From Rickettsiales bacterium (GTDB lineage: Bacteria > Pseudomonadota > Alphaproteobacteria > Rickettsiales > CANDYO01), in NCBI GenBank assembly GCA_947424995.1, contig CANDYO010000007.1:1-22232 (forward strand): a DNA stretch of 22,232 nucleotides. Reading direction: 5' to 3'. Below the pieces are notes generated by a model. It saw only the letters and a program-made list of their open reading frames with translations, had not been told where the DNA came from and made no database searches. This document shows positions 1 through 6,862 of the stretch, piece after piece; position 1 is the stretch's first letter, and every line of letters starts with the position of its first letter. Position numbers and translations under genes: made by a program.

Positions 1-174
1 ATAGCCCTTAATTTGATAATTATTCATCAAGATTGGATAAAGCTCTTCTTCATCATTTAAATAGAGATAAACATCGCCAACTATAGGTGTCTTCAATTGA
101 TCTTCATCGTGATAAAGCAAATAGACGTTACCATTTAGGGTAAGAGACTTAACAGTTTTTAATTGACCACGCAT
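1..174 (-). CDS. hypothetical protein, N-terminal part only
   Basis: The reverse strand opens with ATG at 174-172 and stays open for 58 codons to the window edge, so the C-terminus is missing. The protein begins MRGQLKTVKSLTLNGN and continues with a polar, beta-like stretch containing VYLLYHDEDQL and VGDVYLYLNDEEELYP. I do not recognise a family. There is no strong ribosome binding site before the ATG, so the start is tentative. It is divergent from dusB across a 332-bp gap that contains palindromic element 1. Codon use and composition look like the neighbouring genes, which supports a real gene. Confidence 0.55.
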   Translation of the reverse strand, partial: MRGQLKTVKSLTLNGNVYLLYHDEDQLKTPIVGDVYLYLNDEEELYPILMNNYQIKGY

Positions 175-280
175 AAAAGTATCTACTTAAATTAAATTTA
201 TTTGATTATATTTAAATAGCTCTAAAAAGCAAGATCTAAGCTGAGGGGGTATAAAGGTTTGTGGTTATTGTCGATGTTTT

Positions 281-409
281 AGCGTCATCCCTGACGAAAG
301 AGCCGAAGGCTCTGTAGATCGGGGATATCAGGAGTTTTTAGCCCTTATGAGATCTCCGATCTCATAAAAACTAGGCAAAGCCTAATTTTTACTCGTTAGG
401 GATGACGCC
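281..409. repeat. palindromic element 1 (divergent type)
   Basis: The terminal inverted repeat is CGTCATCCCTGACGA (283-297) against TCGTTAGGGATGACG (393-407), with one mismatch in 15. Inside lie a hairpin AGAGCC-GAA-GGCTCT (299-313) and a 9-bp stem TTATGAGAT/ATCTCATAA around 345-368. It shares the CGTCA...TGACG ends and the CCGAAGG arm core with the other elements but lacks their CCAGTT/AACTGG core boundaries, so it is a separate subtype. It fills most of the 332-bp gap between the divergent partial gene and dusB. I see nothing else clear in that gap. Confidence 0.8.
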
Positions 410-506
410 AATTCTGACTAGCTTTTATACCAACTACTATCCATTTGCATAATAAGTAGTTTTTTGCTATTTTATAAAAACTTAAATAATTTTATGAGTA
501 TTTCTA

Positions 507-1478
507 GTGGCCATTAAAATTGGTAATATAACTATAGATTCGCCGGTGATTTTAGCGCCAATGTCAGGGGTAACCGATATGCCTTTTAGACAATTAGTTA
601 AAAAATTTGGGGCAGGACTGGTAGTATCAGAGATGATTGCCAGTAGAGCTATGATTATTCAAACTAGACAATCACTACAAAAATGTGCGATATCCGAATT
701 TGAGGATACTACCTCAGTGCAGCTTGCTGGTTGTGATCCTCAAATTATGGCTGAAGCAGCTAAGCTTAATGAAGATCTTGGTGCTCCTATTATTGATATA
801 AATTTTGGTTGTCCAGTAAAAAAAGTAGTCGGTGGTAATGCTGGTTCTGCTTTGATGCGTGACGAGAAACTAGCTGCTCAAATATTAGAAGCTACAGTTA
901 AGGCAGTAAAGGTTCCAGTAACTTTAAAAATGCGTAAAGGATGGGATGAATCTTCACTTAATGCACCTCGTTTAGCAAAAATTGCTGAAGATGTAGGGAT
1001 TCAAATGATTACCATTCATGGTAGGACAAGATGTCAACTCTATAACGGTGTTGCAGACTGGAGATTTATTAGTAAGGTAAAAGAAGCGGTCTCAATTCCT
1101 GTTATTGCTAATGGTGATATAATCACTTTAGAAGATGCAGTAAGATGCAAAGAAGAATCAAATGCTGATGGAGTGATGATAGGTCGTGGCGCTTATGGTA
1201 AGCCATGGTTTATTAATCAGGTAATGCATTATTTTAATACTGGTGAAAAATTAGTCGATCCGGATATGGCCACCAAATTAGCTGCTATCTTAGAACATTA
1301 TGATCATATGATTGAGCATTATGGCGAAGAAAATGGCGTAAGGATGGCACGCAAGCATATTGGTTGGTATAGTTCTGGACTTCCTTCTTCTGCCGAGTTT
1401 AGATTTAAAATAAATCAGCTTGATCAGTCGAGTGAAGTTAAGAAGCGCTTGAGCGAATTCTTCAATCAGTTTATTTAG
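507..1478 (+). CDS. dusB: tRNA-dihydrouridine synthase DusB
   Basis: This FMN-dependent enzyme reduces uridine to dihydrouridine in the tRNA D-loop. The 323-residue TIM-barrel protein shows the family N-terminus (VILAPMSGVTDMPFR, 14-28), the catalytic cysteine motif INFGCPVKK with Cys102, the HGRTRCQLYNG motif near 170-180 and the FMN-phosphate motif GVMIGRGAYGKPW near 222-234. The length is normal for DusB. Translation must begin at GTG 507, because the frame is closed by TGA at 495-497 and there is no ATG nearby. A weak purine stretch precedes the GTG. A mini-ORF of seven codons starting at ATG 494 overlaps the GTG in another frame. No partner gene follows; element 2 lies downstream. Confidence 0.95.
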   Translation: MAIKIGNITIDSPVILAPMSGVTDMPFRQLVKKFGAGLVVSEMIASRAMIIQTRQSLQKCAISEFEDTTSVQLAGCDPQIMAEAAKLNEDLGAPIIDINFGCPVKKVVGGNAGSALMRDEKLAAQILEATVKAVKVPVTLKMRKGWDESSLNAPRLAKIAEDVGIQMITIHGRTRCQLYNGVADWRFISKVKEAVSIPVIANGDIITLEDAVRCKEESNADGVMIGRGAYGKPWFINQVMHYFNTGEKLVDPDMATKLAAILEHYDHMIEHYGEENGVRMARKHIGWYSSGLPSSAEFRFKINQLDQSSEVKKRLSEFFNQFI

Positions 1479-1512
1479 ATAAAATCATTGCAGGAGCTGA
1501 TAACAGCACTAA

Positions 1513-1662
1513 AAGCACGTGAGGTCGTCACCCTTGGCCCTTTAGGGCTGAGGGTCCAGTTGAATTCTTTTTAAATTATTCAGTTACTCAAGGTTTTTAA
1601 AAGATTTCAACTGGATTCTCGAACTTCACTACGTTCGTTCAAGAATGACGCCGATTTTGCTT
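1513..1662 (+). repeat. palindromic element 2
   Basis: The core element runs from CGTCA (1526-1530) to TGACG (1646-1650). The left arm is the hairpin CCCTTGGCCC-TTTA-GGGCTGAGGG. The core is bounded by TCCAGTTGAA and TTCAACTGGA, and the right arm is a hairpin near 1616-1646. The flank AAGCACGTGAGG (1514 on) is the reverse complement, with changes, of the right end of element 4, which suggests that the full element is about 150 bp. It sits between the convergent dusB and cysteine-repeat genes. The core carries GTTACTCA (1583-1590). Confidence 0.85.
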
Positions 1663-1701
1663 TAAGGCAAGAAGTAACTTTTTTACATTCGACTATTTAG
1701 C

Positions 1702-2583
1702 TTATAGTTCTGAGTGTGGAATAGATAGATCAGAAGTCTGTTGCATGTTTTCACCGATACATTGCGCTAAAGCTACTGTATTTTGGACAGTATCAACAGC
1801 ATTGAATGGATTGATATCAGCGCATTTAATAAAAGCAGTTACCTTTTTACTTATACCTGATTGAGGAGCATTTATTATGCAGCCAAGCAATTCTTCTGCT
1901 CTAGCAGGATTTTCACCAGTAACGTCAGCGCATTTTTCAATTTCAGTCTGCATTCCTTTTTGAAAAACATCTTTGAGTACGGCATTAGTATCTATTTGAC
2001 GAAAAGCTTTAGCTAAGATATTTAGATCATCGTGTGATATACGCTTAATATTCTTTGCTGTATCTACTGCTTCTGATTCAGCATCCTTAGCCATGCATCT
2101 GCTAAGAGCAGCAGTATCATGAATTACGCTAACTGCTTCAGCCATAGTATCGATATCAGCACATTTAGTAAAAACAGCAATCTTATGACTAATCCTTGCT
2201 TGAGGCATATTTATAGCGCAATTAAGCAGTATTTCTGCCTCAGTAGAATTGCCGCCAATATTATGAGCGCAGCGCTCAATCTCAGTTTTTGTTTCGTTTT
2301 GTAACGCTAATTTTAAACCACCATTATTTTCCATCTGCAAAAAATCTTCAGCTAAATCATGTAATTCACCAGTTGGAACACGTTCAGCTACTTCGGTTGC
2401 AAGATTAGTTAAACCTGATTCTAAATCGCTAAATTTAGAAATCCCAGCCCATTGCAAAAGATTTGTATGATAGAGAAAAGTAAAAACTGTAGATAATCCA
2501 TTAGCAAGGCTGAAGGCTAGATGAAAGGCATGAGTTAAAGGAGAGGTGACAGGTAATTTAGTAGCTGAGTGTTTCCTAGGCAT
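1702..2583 (-). CDS. tandem cysteine-repeat protein of unknown function
   Basis: I do not recognise a family. The protein has 293 residues from the preferred start. The frame allows ATG at 2595, but GGAG (2593-2590) sits six bases before the ATG at 2583, so MPRKHSATK is chosen as the N-terminus. Residues about 17-43 form a hydrophobic or amphipathic segment (HAFHLAFSLANGLSTVFTFL) that could insert in or touch a membrane. The rest is two helical repeats, about 69-164 and 182-276. Each has four cysteines with near-identical spacing: 105, 122, 141, 163 and 218, 235, 254, 275. The repeats share the pattern EIE(R/K)CA...LL.C.IN.PQ..IS.K(I/V).(V/A)F.KCADI. It is the last gene of the minus-strand run after mscS. 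It could be a secreted or membrane-associated accessory protein, but no function is claimed. Confidence 0.8.
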   Translation of the reverse strand: MPRKHSATKLPVTSPLTHAFHLAFSLANGLSTVFTFLYHTNLLQWAGISKFSDLESGLTNLATEVAERVPTGELHDLAEDFLQMENNGGLKLALQNETKTEIERCAHNIGGNSTEAEILLNCAINMPQARISHKIAVFTKCADIDTMAEAVSVIHDTAALSRCMAKDAESEAVDTAKNIKRISHDDLNILAKAFRQIDTNAVLKDVFQKGMQTEIEKCADVTGENPARAEELLGCIINAPQSGISKKVTAFIKCADINPFNAVDTVQNTVALAQCIGENMQQTSDLSIPHSEL

Positions 2584-2594
2584 ATTATTCTCCA

Positions 2595-2638
2595 TTTTTA
2601 AAGATTAAGATAATATGATATAGGCTAATCTTTAAAAA
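2595..2638 (-). promoter_or_regulatory. 13-bp inverted repeat just before the cysteine-repeat gene
   Basis: The bases TTTTTAAAGATTA (2595-2607) and TAATCTTTAAAAA (2626-2638) are perfectly complementary around an 18-base spacer. In the minus-strand transcript the 3' arm ends two bases before the GGAG ribosome binding site. No U-tract follows the stem, so a simple terminator is unlikely. It may affect translation of the following gene or stabilise the 3' end of the mscS message. Confidence 0.4.
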
Positions 2639-2662
2639 ATTACTAATAGAAATATTAAAATT

Positions 2663-3577
2663 TTATTTATGACCTAGGAGAGCATGTTTTAACTTTTCTT
2701 CGTCAGAGATATTATATTGCTTAAGCATTCGTACTATTGTACGGTTGATATCATTGCTAATATATTTGCTTTTGCTATTAGAAGAAAGATCTATCCAAAA
2801 CTCTACTTCAACATCATAAGTATCTTTAAAGATTTCTTTGAATAAGACTACTGGTTCAGGTTTTTTTAAGATTCTAGGATGCTTCTTTAAAGCATCAAGA
2901 ATAATTTTATCTACCTCATCTATTTCTAGTTCATTATCAATTCTAAAATTTAGTACACTTTTTAAAGTGGTGTCTTCATGAGTCCAGTTAATGATAACAT
3001 CTTGAAGAATGCTACTATTAGGCACTAAAATGGTAATGTTTTTATCAGTTCGAATGCTTACACATCTTGCTCCGATATCTACCACTTCTCCGACTATATC
3101 TTTTACTTCTATAATATCTCCAAGTTTGATCGGACGTTCTACCATGATAATAATTCCACTAATAAAATTCTCAGCAACATTTTTACTACCAAGACCGATA
3201 CCTAAGGCAAGTGTTGTTCCGATAACAGTAAATACGGTTAAGGGGACATTAGAAACATCCAATACAAATACAGCTATTAACACTACGAAAAAATAATGAG
3301 AAAGCCGCTCTAGTGAGCTTGCAGCTCCAGCATCTAAAGTCTTTGATAATTTTCTCTTAACTAGTTTGCTTAAATGTTTGGCATATTTAAGCCCGACCAT
3401 AAATAAAATAATACTGATAGTGATATTAGAGACTAAGATTTTTTGTTTATCAGCAGTAATAAAAACTTGATAATTCCAGATGGATGATATGCCATCCAAT
3501 ATGTCATAAAAAATAGTAGAGAATGGATGATCACTATGAAATATTTCTATTATTTTGTTAAAAAGATTTTCGATCAT
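2663..3577 (-). CDS. mscS: MscS-family small-conductance mechanosensitive channel
   Basis: The 304-residue inner-membrane protein opens under membrane tension and releases solutes during osmotic downshock. Predicted membrane segments lie at about 50-66 and 91-108, then the pore-lining helix at about 110-145, which is rich in the Gly/Ala pattern expected (TTLALGIGLGSKNVAENFISG). The conserved start of the cytoplasmic beta domain follows (VERPIKLGDIIEV and GEVVDIGARCVSIRT, then ITILVPNSSI). The length matches small MscS channels. ATG 3577 is preceded by AAGGA about ten bases upstream. It lies between the lipase and the cysteine-repeat gene with gaps under 80 bp, so co-transcription is likely. 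Its leader can fold so as to hide the ribosome binding site (separate entry). Family assignment is firm; the symbol is by family only. Confidence 0.9.
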   Translation of the reverse strand: MIENLFNKIIEIFHSDHPFSTIFYDILDGISSIWNYQVFITADKQKILVSNITISIILFMVGLKYAKHLSKLVKRKLSKTLDAGAASSLERLSHYFFVVLIAVFVLDVSNVPLTVFTVIGTTLALGIGLGSKNVAENFISGIIIMVERPIKLGDIIEVKDIVGEVVDIGARCVSIRTDKNITILVPNSSILQDVIINWTHEDTTLKSVLNFRIDNELEIDEVDKIILDALKKHPRILKKPEPVVLFKEIFKDTYDVEVEFWIDLSSNSKSKYISNDINRTIVRMLKQYNISDEEKLKHALLGHK

Positions 3578-3580
3578 GCT

Positions 3581-3637
3581 GGTTTATTCCTTAAAGTATT
3601 TCCAATAAGATAATCTATTCTTACTTAAGAATAAACC
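3581..3637 (-). promoter_or_regulatory. alternative hairpins in the mscS leader
   Basis: In the 69-base gap between the lipase stop and the mscS ATG, two foldings compete. A long stem pairs 3625-3637 with 3581-3594 (GGTTTATTCTTAA with TTAAGGAATAAACC, one bulge) and buries the ribosome binding site AAGGA (3592-3588). A short hairpin ATTCTT-ACTT-AAGAAT (3617-3632) uses part of the same arm and would leave the site free. The pairing is seen in the sequence; a regulatory role is inference. Confidence 0.35.
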
Positions 3638-3646
3638 TATTTTTAC

Positions 3647-4681
3647 TTAAACGGTAAATGCTCTAGAAGATGGTTTTTGATTTCCCTGCGATGGTGATGG
3701 CGAGGGTGCAAGTGGTAATTTGGTATTAGCTTCGTAAGCTTGAAGTAATGATGGAGTTGGAGTATCATTACTATTAAATAAAGCATTGTATATTGGTGCT
3801 ATTATAGCGTTATTCAGCGTGTTGCTATAACTAGTAATATCAAAATAGCTAGCATATTTTTCTATAGTTTCGATAACCGGTTTTAGCAGTTCGTTTTTTA
3901 CAAGATCAGCTATTTCAGATTCAAATAATTTATCATAACCATCTTTAACGCTATGTAGGGCAGAGTTTAAGCTAACTGGAATTACTAATTTACGGCCAAG
4001 GAGTTGAGCATTTATTGTTTGATAAGTTGTTACTGGATCATATTGTAATTGAGTATGTAAAGTATCTGCTGTTAGCCCTAGTTGAGTATATTTCTCAGCT
4101 CCTTGAGTGGAAAGAGAACCAGGAGCGCCAAAAGTTGCAACCTTATGATCAATTTCAGTATCACGATCTGGATTAGATTTATCATACATTGCTGCATAAG
4201 AAGCTATTGCTCCACCTAAGCTATGACCAGTATAAGTTATATTTTTACATTGATGACCTTTGCTTGCCATCATTTCTTTCGCCATCTCTATGGCTTGAAG
4301 TCTATTCTGATTGGATGCTAAAAATTCATCGATAAAACCAGCTTGTCCAGTGATTTTAGTGCCATCTTGTAAATCCATTTCACTATGCAATACTCTAACG
4401 TCATTGATTAATTCACTAATGCTATTAGTGCCATGATAAGCTATGGTTAGTTTTCCTTCGCTGGCTATTACGTATCCAGCAAGAGTCATTTCATTGGATT
4501 GTAGATTGGTTTTATAGAAAGGAGTAATACCGATTATACTATCATCGCCACAATGTTTTTTTAATTTAGCAAGGGTTTCATTATATTCCTTGGTATAAGG
4601 TGGATAATAGGATAGGTCAGAGCATATCACCGCTTCTTGCACTTCATGTAAATCAAAATTTTGTGTTTTCTCTTTGCCCAT
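3647..4681 (-). CDS. class 3 (alpha/beta-hydrolase) lipase-like protein
   Basis: This is a probable lipid esterase of the fungal-lipase (class 3) type, 344 residues long. The oxyanion-loop region reads IAYHGTNS (about 80-87). The nucleophile elbow is TGHSLGGAIASY with Ser154. The following strand is VATFGAPGS (181-189). The likely acid is Asp215 in YDPVTTY and the likely histidine is His233 in SALHSVKDGY, so a complete Ser-Asp-His triad is visible. No signal peptide is evident at the N-terminus, and the C-terminus is a Pro/Ser-rich disordered tail (from about 318). ATG 4681 has GAGGA a few bases upstream. It lies downstream of dnaX and upstream of mscS on the same strand. In a host-associated bacterium it could be an effector exported without a Sec signal; that is inference. 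The lipid substrate is unknown. Confidence 0.85.
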   Translation of the reverse strand: MGKEKTQNFDLHEVQEAVICSDLSYYPPYTKEYNETLAKLKKHCGDDSIIGITPFYKTNLQSNEMTLAGYVIASEGKLTIAYHGTNSISELINDVRVLHSEMDLQDGTKITGQAGFIDEFLASNQNRLQAIEMAKEMMASKGHQCKNITYTGHSLGGAIASYAAMYDKSNPDRDTEIDHKVATFGAPGSLSTQGAEKYTQLGLTADTLHTQLQYDPVTTYQTINAQLLGRKLVIPVSLNSALHSVKDGYDKLFESEIADLVKNELLKPVIETIEKYASYFDITSYSNTLNNAIIAPIYNALFNSNDTPTPSLLQAYEANTKLPLAPSPSPSQGNQKPSSRAFTV

Positions 4682-4750
4682 AAATTCCTCATTGGAGTTT
4701 ACATCATAGCTATAGATTGTTAATTTTAGGTTAATTTGGACGGTAAGAGT

Positions 4751-6313
4751 TTAGTCTTTGAAGATATCTTTGATTTTGGCATTGGAGAAGTTTTGCAGCA
4801 CTTCTTGAACCATATCATGTTCTGCAAATTCATCGATTTGATCTAGCTTAACCTGTTCAGTTTGAGCAGATAAAGTTGGATTTCCATCATCAGATGAAAC
4901 AACTATGGTCCATTTGTCGCCAGTCCATTCTTGCAGGAAGGCAGCAATTTTGTTAGAGAAATTATGGGGGACGCTGCTAGTTTGGCGAATCTTAACTCGC
5001 AATGGTTCGAACTCAATTAAATGAACATCATTAAGTAAATACTGATAAAGCAGCATTTCTCTTTGCTGATGGAATAATTGCACCAAGTCTTCAAAGTCAT
5101 TGAGAGTTAATTTAGGTTTAGCTGCTGGTTTTTCAGCGTTAGCAGAAGCTACGGTAATAGATTTTCCTGTCTCAATTTTTTCAATTAAAGCCGCTGGAGT
5201 TGGTATATTGCTTAAATAGCATAAACGAATTACGATCATTTCTGCGGCCATGAGTTGATTATTAGCCATTTGTATTTCACTGATTCCTTTGAGTAGCATT
5301 TGCCATAAAATAGTTAAAGTTATGATGCTAGACTGTTCAGCGAGTTTAGCTAATTGCTCTAACTCTGCTTGGCTATATTCTAATGCGATTTCATCAGGAT
5401 TAAGCTTAATTTTACTGATATTATGGATTAATTCCATCAGTTGCTGCAGGCTATTTAGTAAATCTTTACCATTATAATAAAATTCTTTTATAGCATTAAG
5501 TGCTATTTTACTATCTCCAGCAATTATAGCCTCAAGCAGAGCAATTATTTGAGTGTTATCACTATAGCCTAGTAAATTTTTGACTTGCTCTTTGGTGATT
5601 TGGCTATTATTAGCATTGGCTATCACTAAATCAAGTAAAGATAAACTATCACGCACCGATCCTTCAGCATGAGCTGCAATTAATTGTAATGCATCTATAT
5701 CAGCTGTAATATTCTCTTGGTCTAAAATATCAGTTAAATGAGCGACTAATTGCTTAAGGTTTAAACGACGTAATTCAAATCTTTGGCATCTAGATAAAAT
5801 AGTAATCGGTATTTTACGCAATTCAGTGGTAGCAAAAATAAATTTAACATGCGCAGGAGGTTCTTCTAAAGTTTTAAGCAAAGCATTAAAAGCGCTGGTT
5901 GAAAGCATATGCACTTCATCGATGATATATATTTTATATTTACCTAACAAAGGTAAATAATGGGTATTTTCAATGATCTCTCTAATATCATTAACTCCAG
6001 TACGACTGGCAGCATCTAGCTCTATAATGTCTGGATGTTTATCAGCTGAGGCTGCTAAACAGTTAGGGCAAGCTCCGCAAGGTATTACTAGTTTTTCATC
6101 AATAATGGGGCTAGTGCAGTTTAAAGTTTTGGCTATAATTCTAGCAGTAGTGGTTTTTCCACCACCTCTAATCCCGGTAAGTAGAAAAGTATGAGCTACT
6201 CGGTTAAGTTTTATAGCATTAACAATAGTGGTTACTAAAAACTCTTGGCCCCGAAGATGAGCAAAACTAGATGGACGGTATTTGCGGGCTAAGACTAGGT
6301 AATTTTGACTCAT
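4751..6313 (-). CDS. dnaX: DNA polymerase III subunit gamma/tau
   Basis: This is the AAA+ clamp-loader ATPase that loads the sliding clamp and ties the replicase together. The 520-residue protein shows the Walker A motif GIRGGGKTT (47-55), a four-cysteine zinc site (Cys66, 79, 82, 85), the segment HPDIIELDAASRTGVNDIR, Walker B DEVHMLS (132-138), the sensor/arginine-finger region with TILSRCQRF (171-179), and a complete C-terminal region including the tau-type segment from about 415 to 520. I saw no slippery AAAAAAG-type heptamer, so a separate gamma form is not supported. The ATG at 6313 has only a weak AAGAG site upstream. ffs lies directly upstream on the same strand, as is common in alphaproteobacteria. 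The lipase starts 69 bases downstream. Confidence 0.96.
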   Translation of the reverse strand: MSQNYLVLARKYRPSSFAHLRGQEFLVTTIVNAIKLNRVAHTFLLTGIRGGGKTTTARIIAKTLNCTSPIIDEKLVIPCGACPNCLAASADKHPDIIELDAASRTGVNDIREIIENTHYLPLLGKYKIYIIDEVHMLSTSAFNALLKTLEEPPAHVKFIFATTELRKIPITILSRCQRFELRRLNLKQLVAHLTDILDQENITADIDALQLIAAHAEGSVRDSLSLLDLVIANANNSQITKEQVKNLLGYSDNTQIIALLEAIIAGDSKIALNAIKEFYYNGKDLLNSLQQLMELIHNISKIKLNPDEIALEYSQAELEQLAKLAEQSSIITLTILWQMLLKGISEIQMANNQLMAAEMIVIRLCYLSNIPTPAALIEKIETGKSITVASANAEKPAAKPKLTLNDFEDLVQLFHQQREMLLYQYLLNDVHLIEFEPLRVKIRQTSSVPHNFSNKIAAFLQEWTGDKWTIVVSSDDGNPTLSAQTEQVKLDQIDEFAEHDMVQEVLQNFSNAKIKDIFKD

Positions 6314-6339
6314 AAACTCTTATGCTTAAGATAAAGATA

Positions 6340-6427
6340 AAACTAGTAGTGACCTATTTAAACTATAATACGGCTGCTTTCTTTCGAACCTGACCGAGTT
6401 CTTGTAGATAAATACCCACTACTAGCA
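6340..6427 (-). ncRNA. ffs: signal recognition particle RNA (4.5S, small SRP RNA)
   Basis: The minus strand carries the near-invariant SRP RNA apical region, GGTCAGGTTCGAAAGAAAGCAGCC in two adjoining parts (GGTCAGG and GAAAGAAAGCAGCC, about 6395-6372), matching the GGUCAGGUCCGGAAGGAAGCAGCC core of the bacterial 4.5S RNA with a few substitutions. The ends pair: CTAGTAGTG (6425-6417) with CACTACTAG (6351-6343), then GGTATTTA with TAAATAGGT, giving the expected long hairpin of about 88 nt. A T-rich stretch (GTTTTATC) follows the 3' end. Its product binds Ffh and targets membrane proteins. It sits between trxA and dnaX on the same strand and has its own promoter. The exact ends are estimated. Confidence 0.92.
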
Positions 6428-6433
6428 TCTCTC

Positions 6434-6462
6434 AATATAAATGAGATAGATGGTTATGACAA
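6434..6462 (-). promoter_or_regulatory. promoter of ffs
   Basis: On the minus strand a -35 box TTGTCA (6462-6457) is separated by exactly 17 bases from a -10 box TATATT (6439-6434). The predicted start falls at about 6426-6428, precisely where the SRP RNA terminal helix begins. This is the best sigma70-type promoter I can see in the window. Confidence 0.7.
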
Positions 6463-6488
6463 GAGAGTTTATATTATTTTGCCTTAAA

Positions 6489-6806
6489 TTATAATGCTGA
6501 CTCAATCCATTGAGCTAGTGATTGCTTTGGTAAGGCGCCAACTTTGGTATCAGCTACTTCGCCATTTTTAAATAAAATCATAGTAGGGATCCCACGTACG
6601 TTATATCTAGCTGCTGCATCTGGATGATCATCTATGTTAATTTTAGCAATAGTTACTTTGTCTTTCATTTCTTCTGCAAGGATTTCAATAATTGGAGTTA
6701 ATTGCTTGCATGGTCCACACCATGGTGCCCAAAAATCTATTAAAATTGGTTTTTTAGAGGTTTTAACTAATTCTTGAAAGCTTTGGTCAGTTAATTCTAA
6801 AGTCAT
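6489..6806 (-). CDS. trxA: thioredoxin
   Basis: This cytoplasmic protein disulfide reductase of 105 residues is reduced by thioredoxin reductase. The active site is WAPWCGPC with Cys30 and Cys33. The conserved cis-proline is in RGIPTMILF (Pro74), and the buried Asp is in IDFWAPW. The length and layout are those of classical thioredoxin 1. ATG 6806 follows an excellent ribosome binding site (AAGGAG, six bases before the ATG). It lies 56 bases downstream of fabD on the same strand and 60 bases upstream of the ffs start, whose promoter occupies the gap. Confidence 0.97.
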   Translation of the reverse strand: MTLELTDQSFQELVKTSKKPILIDFWAPWCGPCKQLTPIIEILAEEMKDKVTIAKINIDDHPDAAARYNVRGIPTMILFKNGEVADTKVGALPKQSLAQWIESAL

Positions 6807-6862
6807 AATAATCTCCTTAAAAGTTTGGCTAAGTTATATCTTAATCTAATCACTCAAAAGGC

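Noticed and set aside
2119..2304. Plus-strand ORF inside the cysteine-repeat gene
   Set aside because: Antisense frame; the minus-strand repeat structure explains the region better.
5170..5185. Programmed frameshift site in dnaX giving gamma
   Set aside because: The longest A run in the coding strand here is six As followed by TTG; there is no AAAAAAG-type heptamer with a downstream stop in the -1 frame that I could support.
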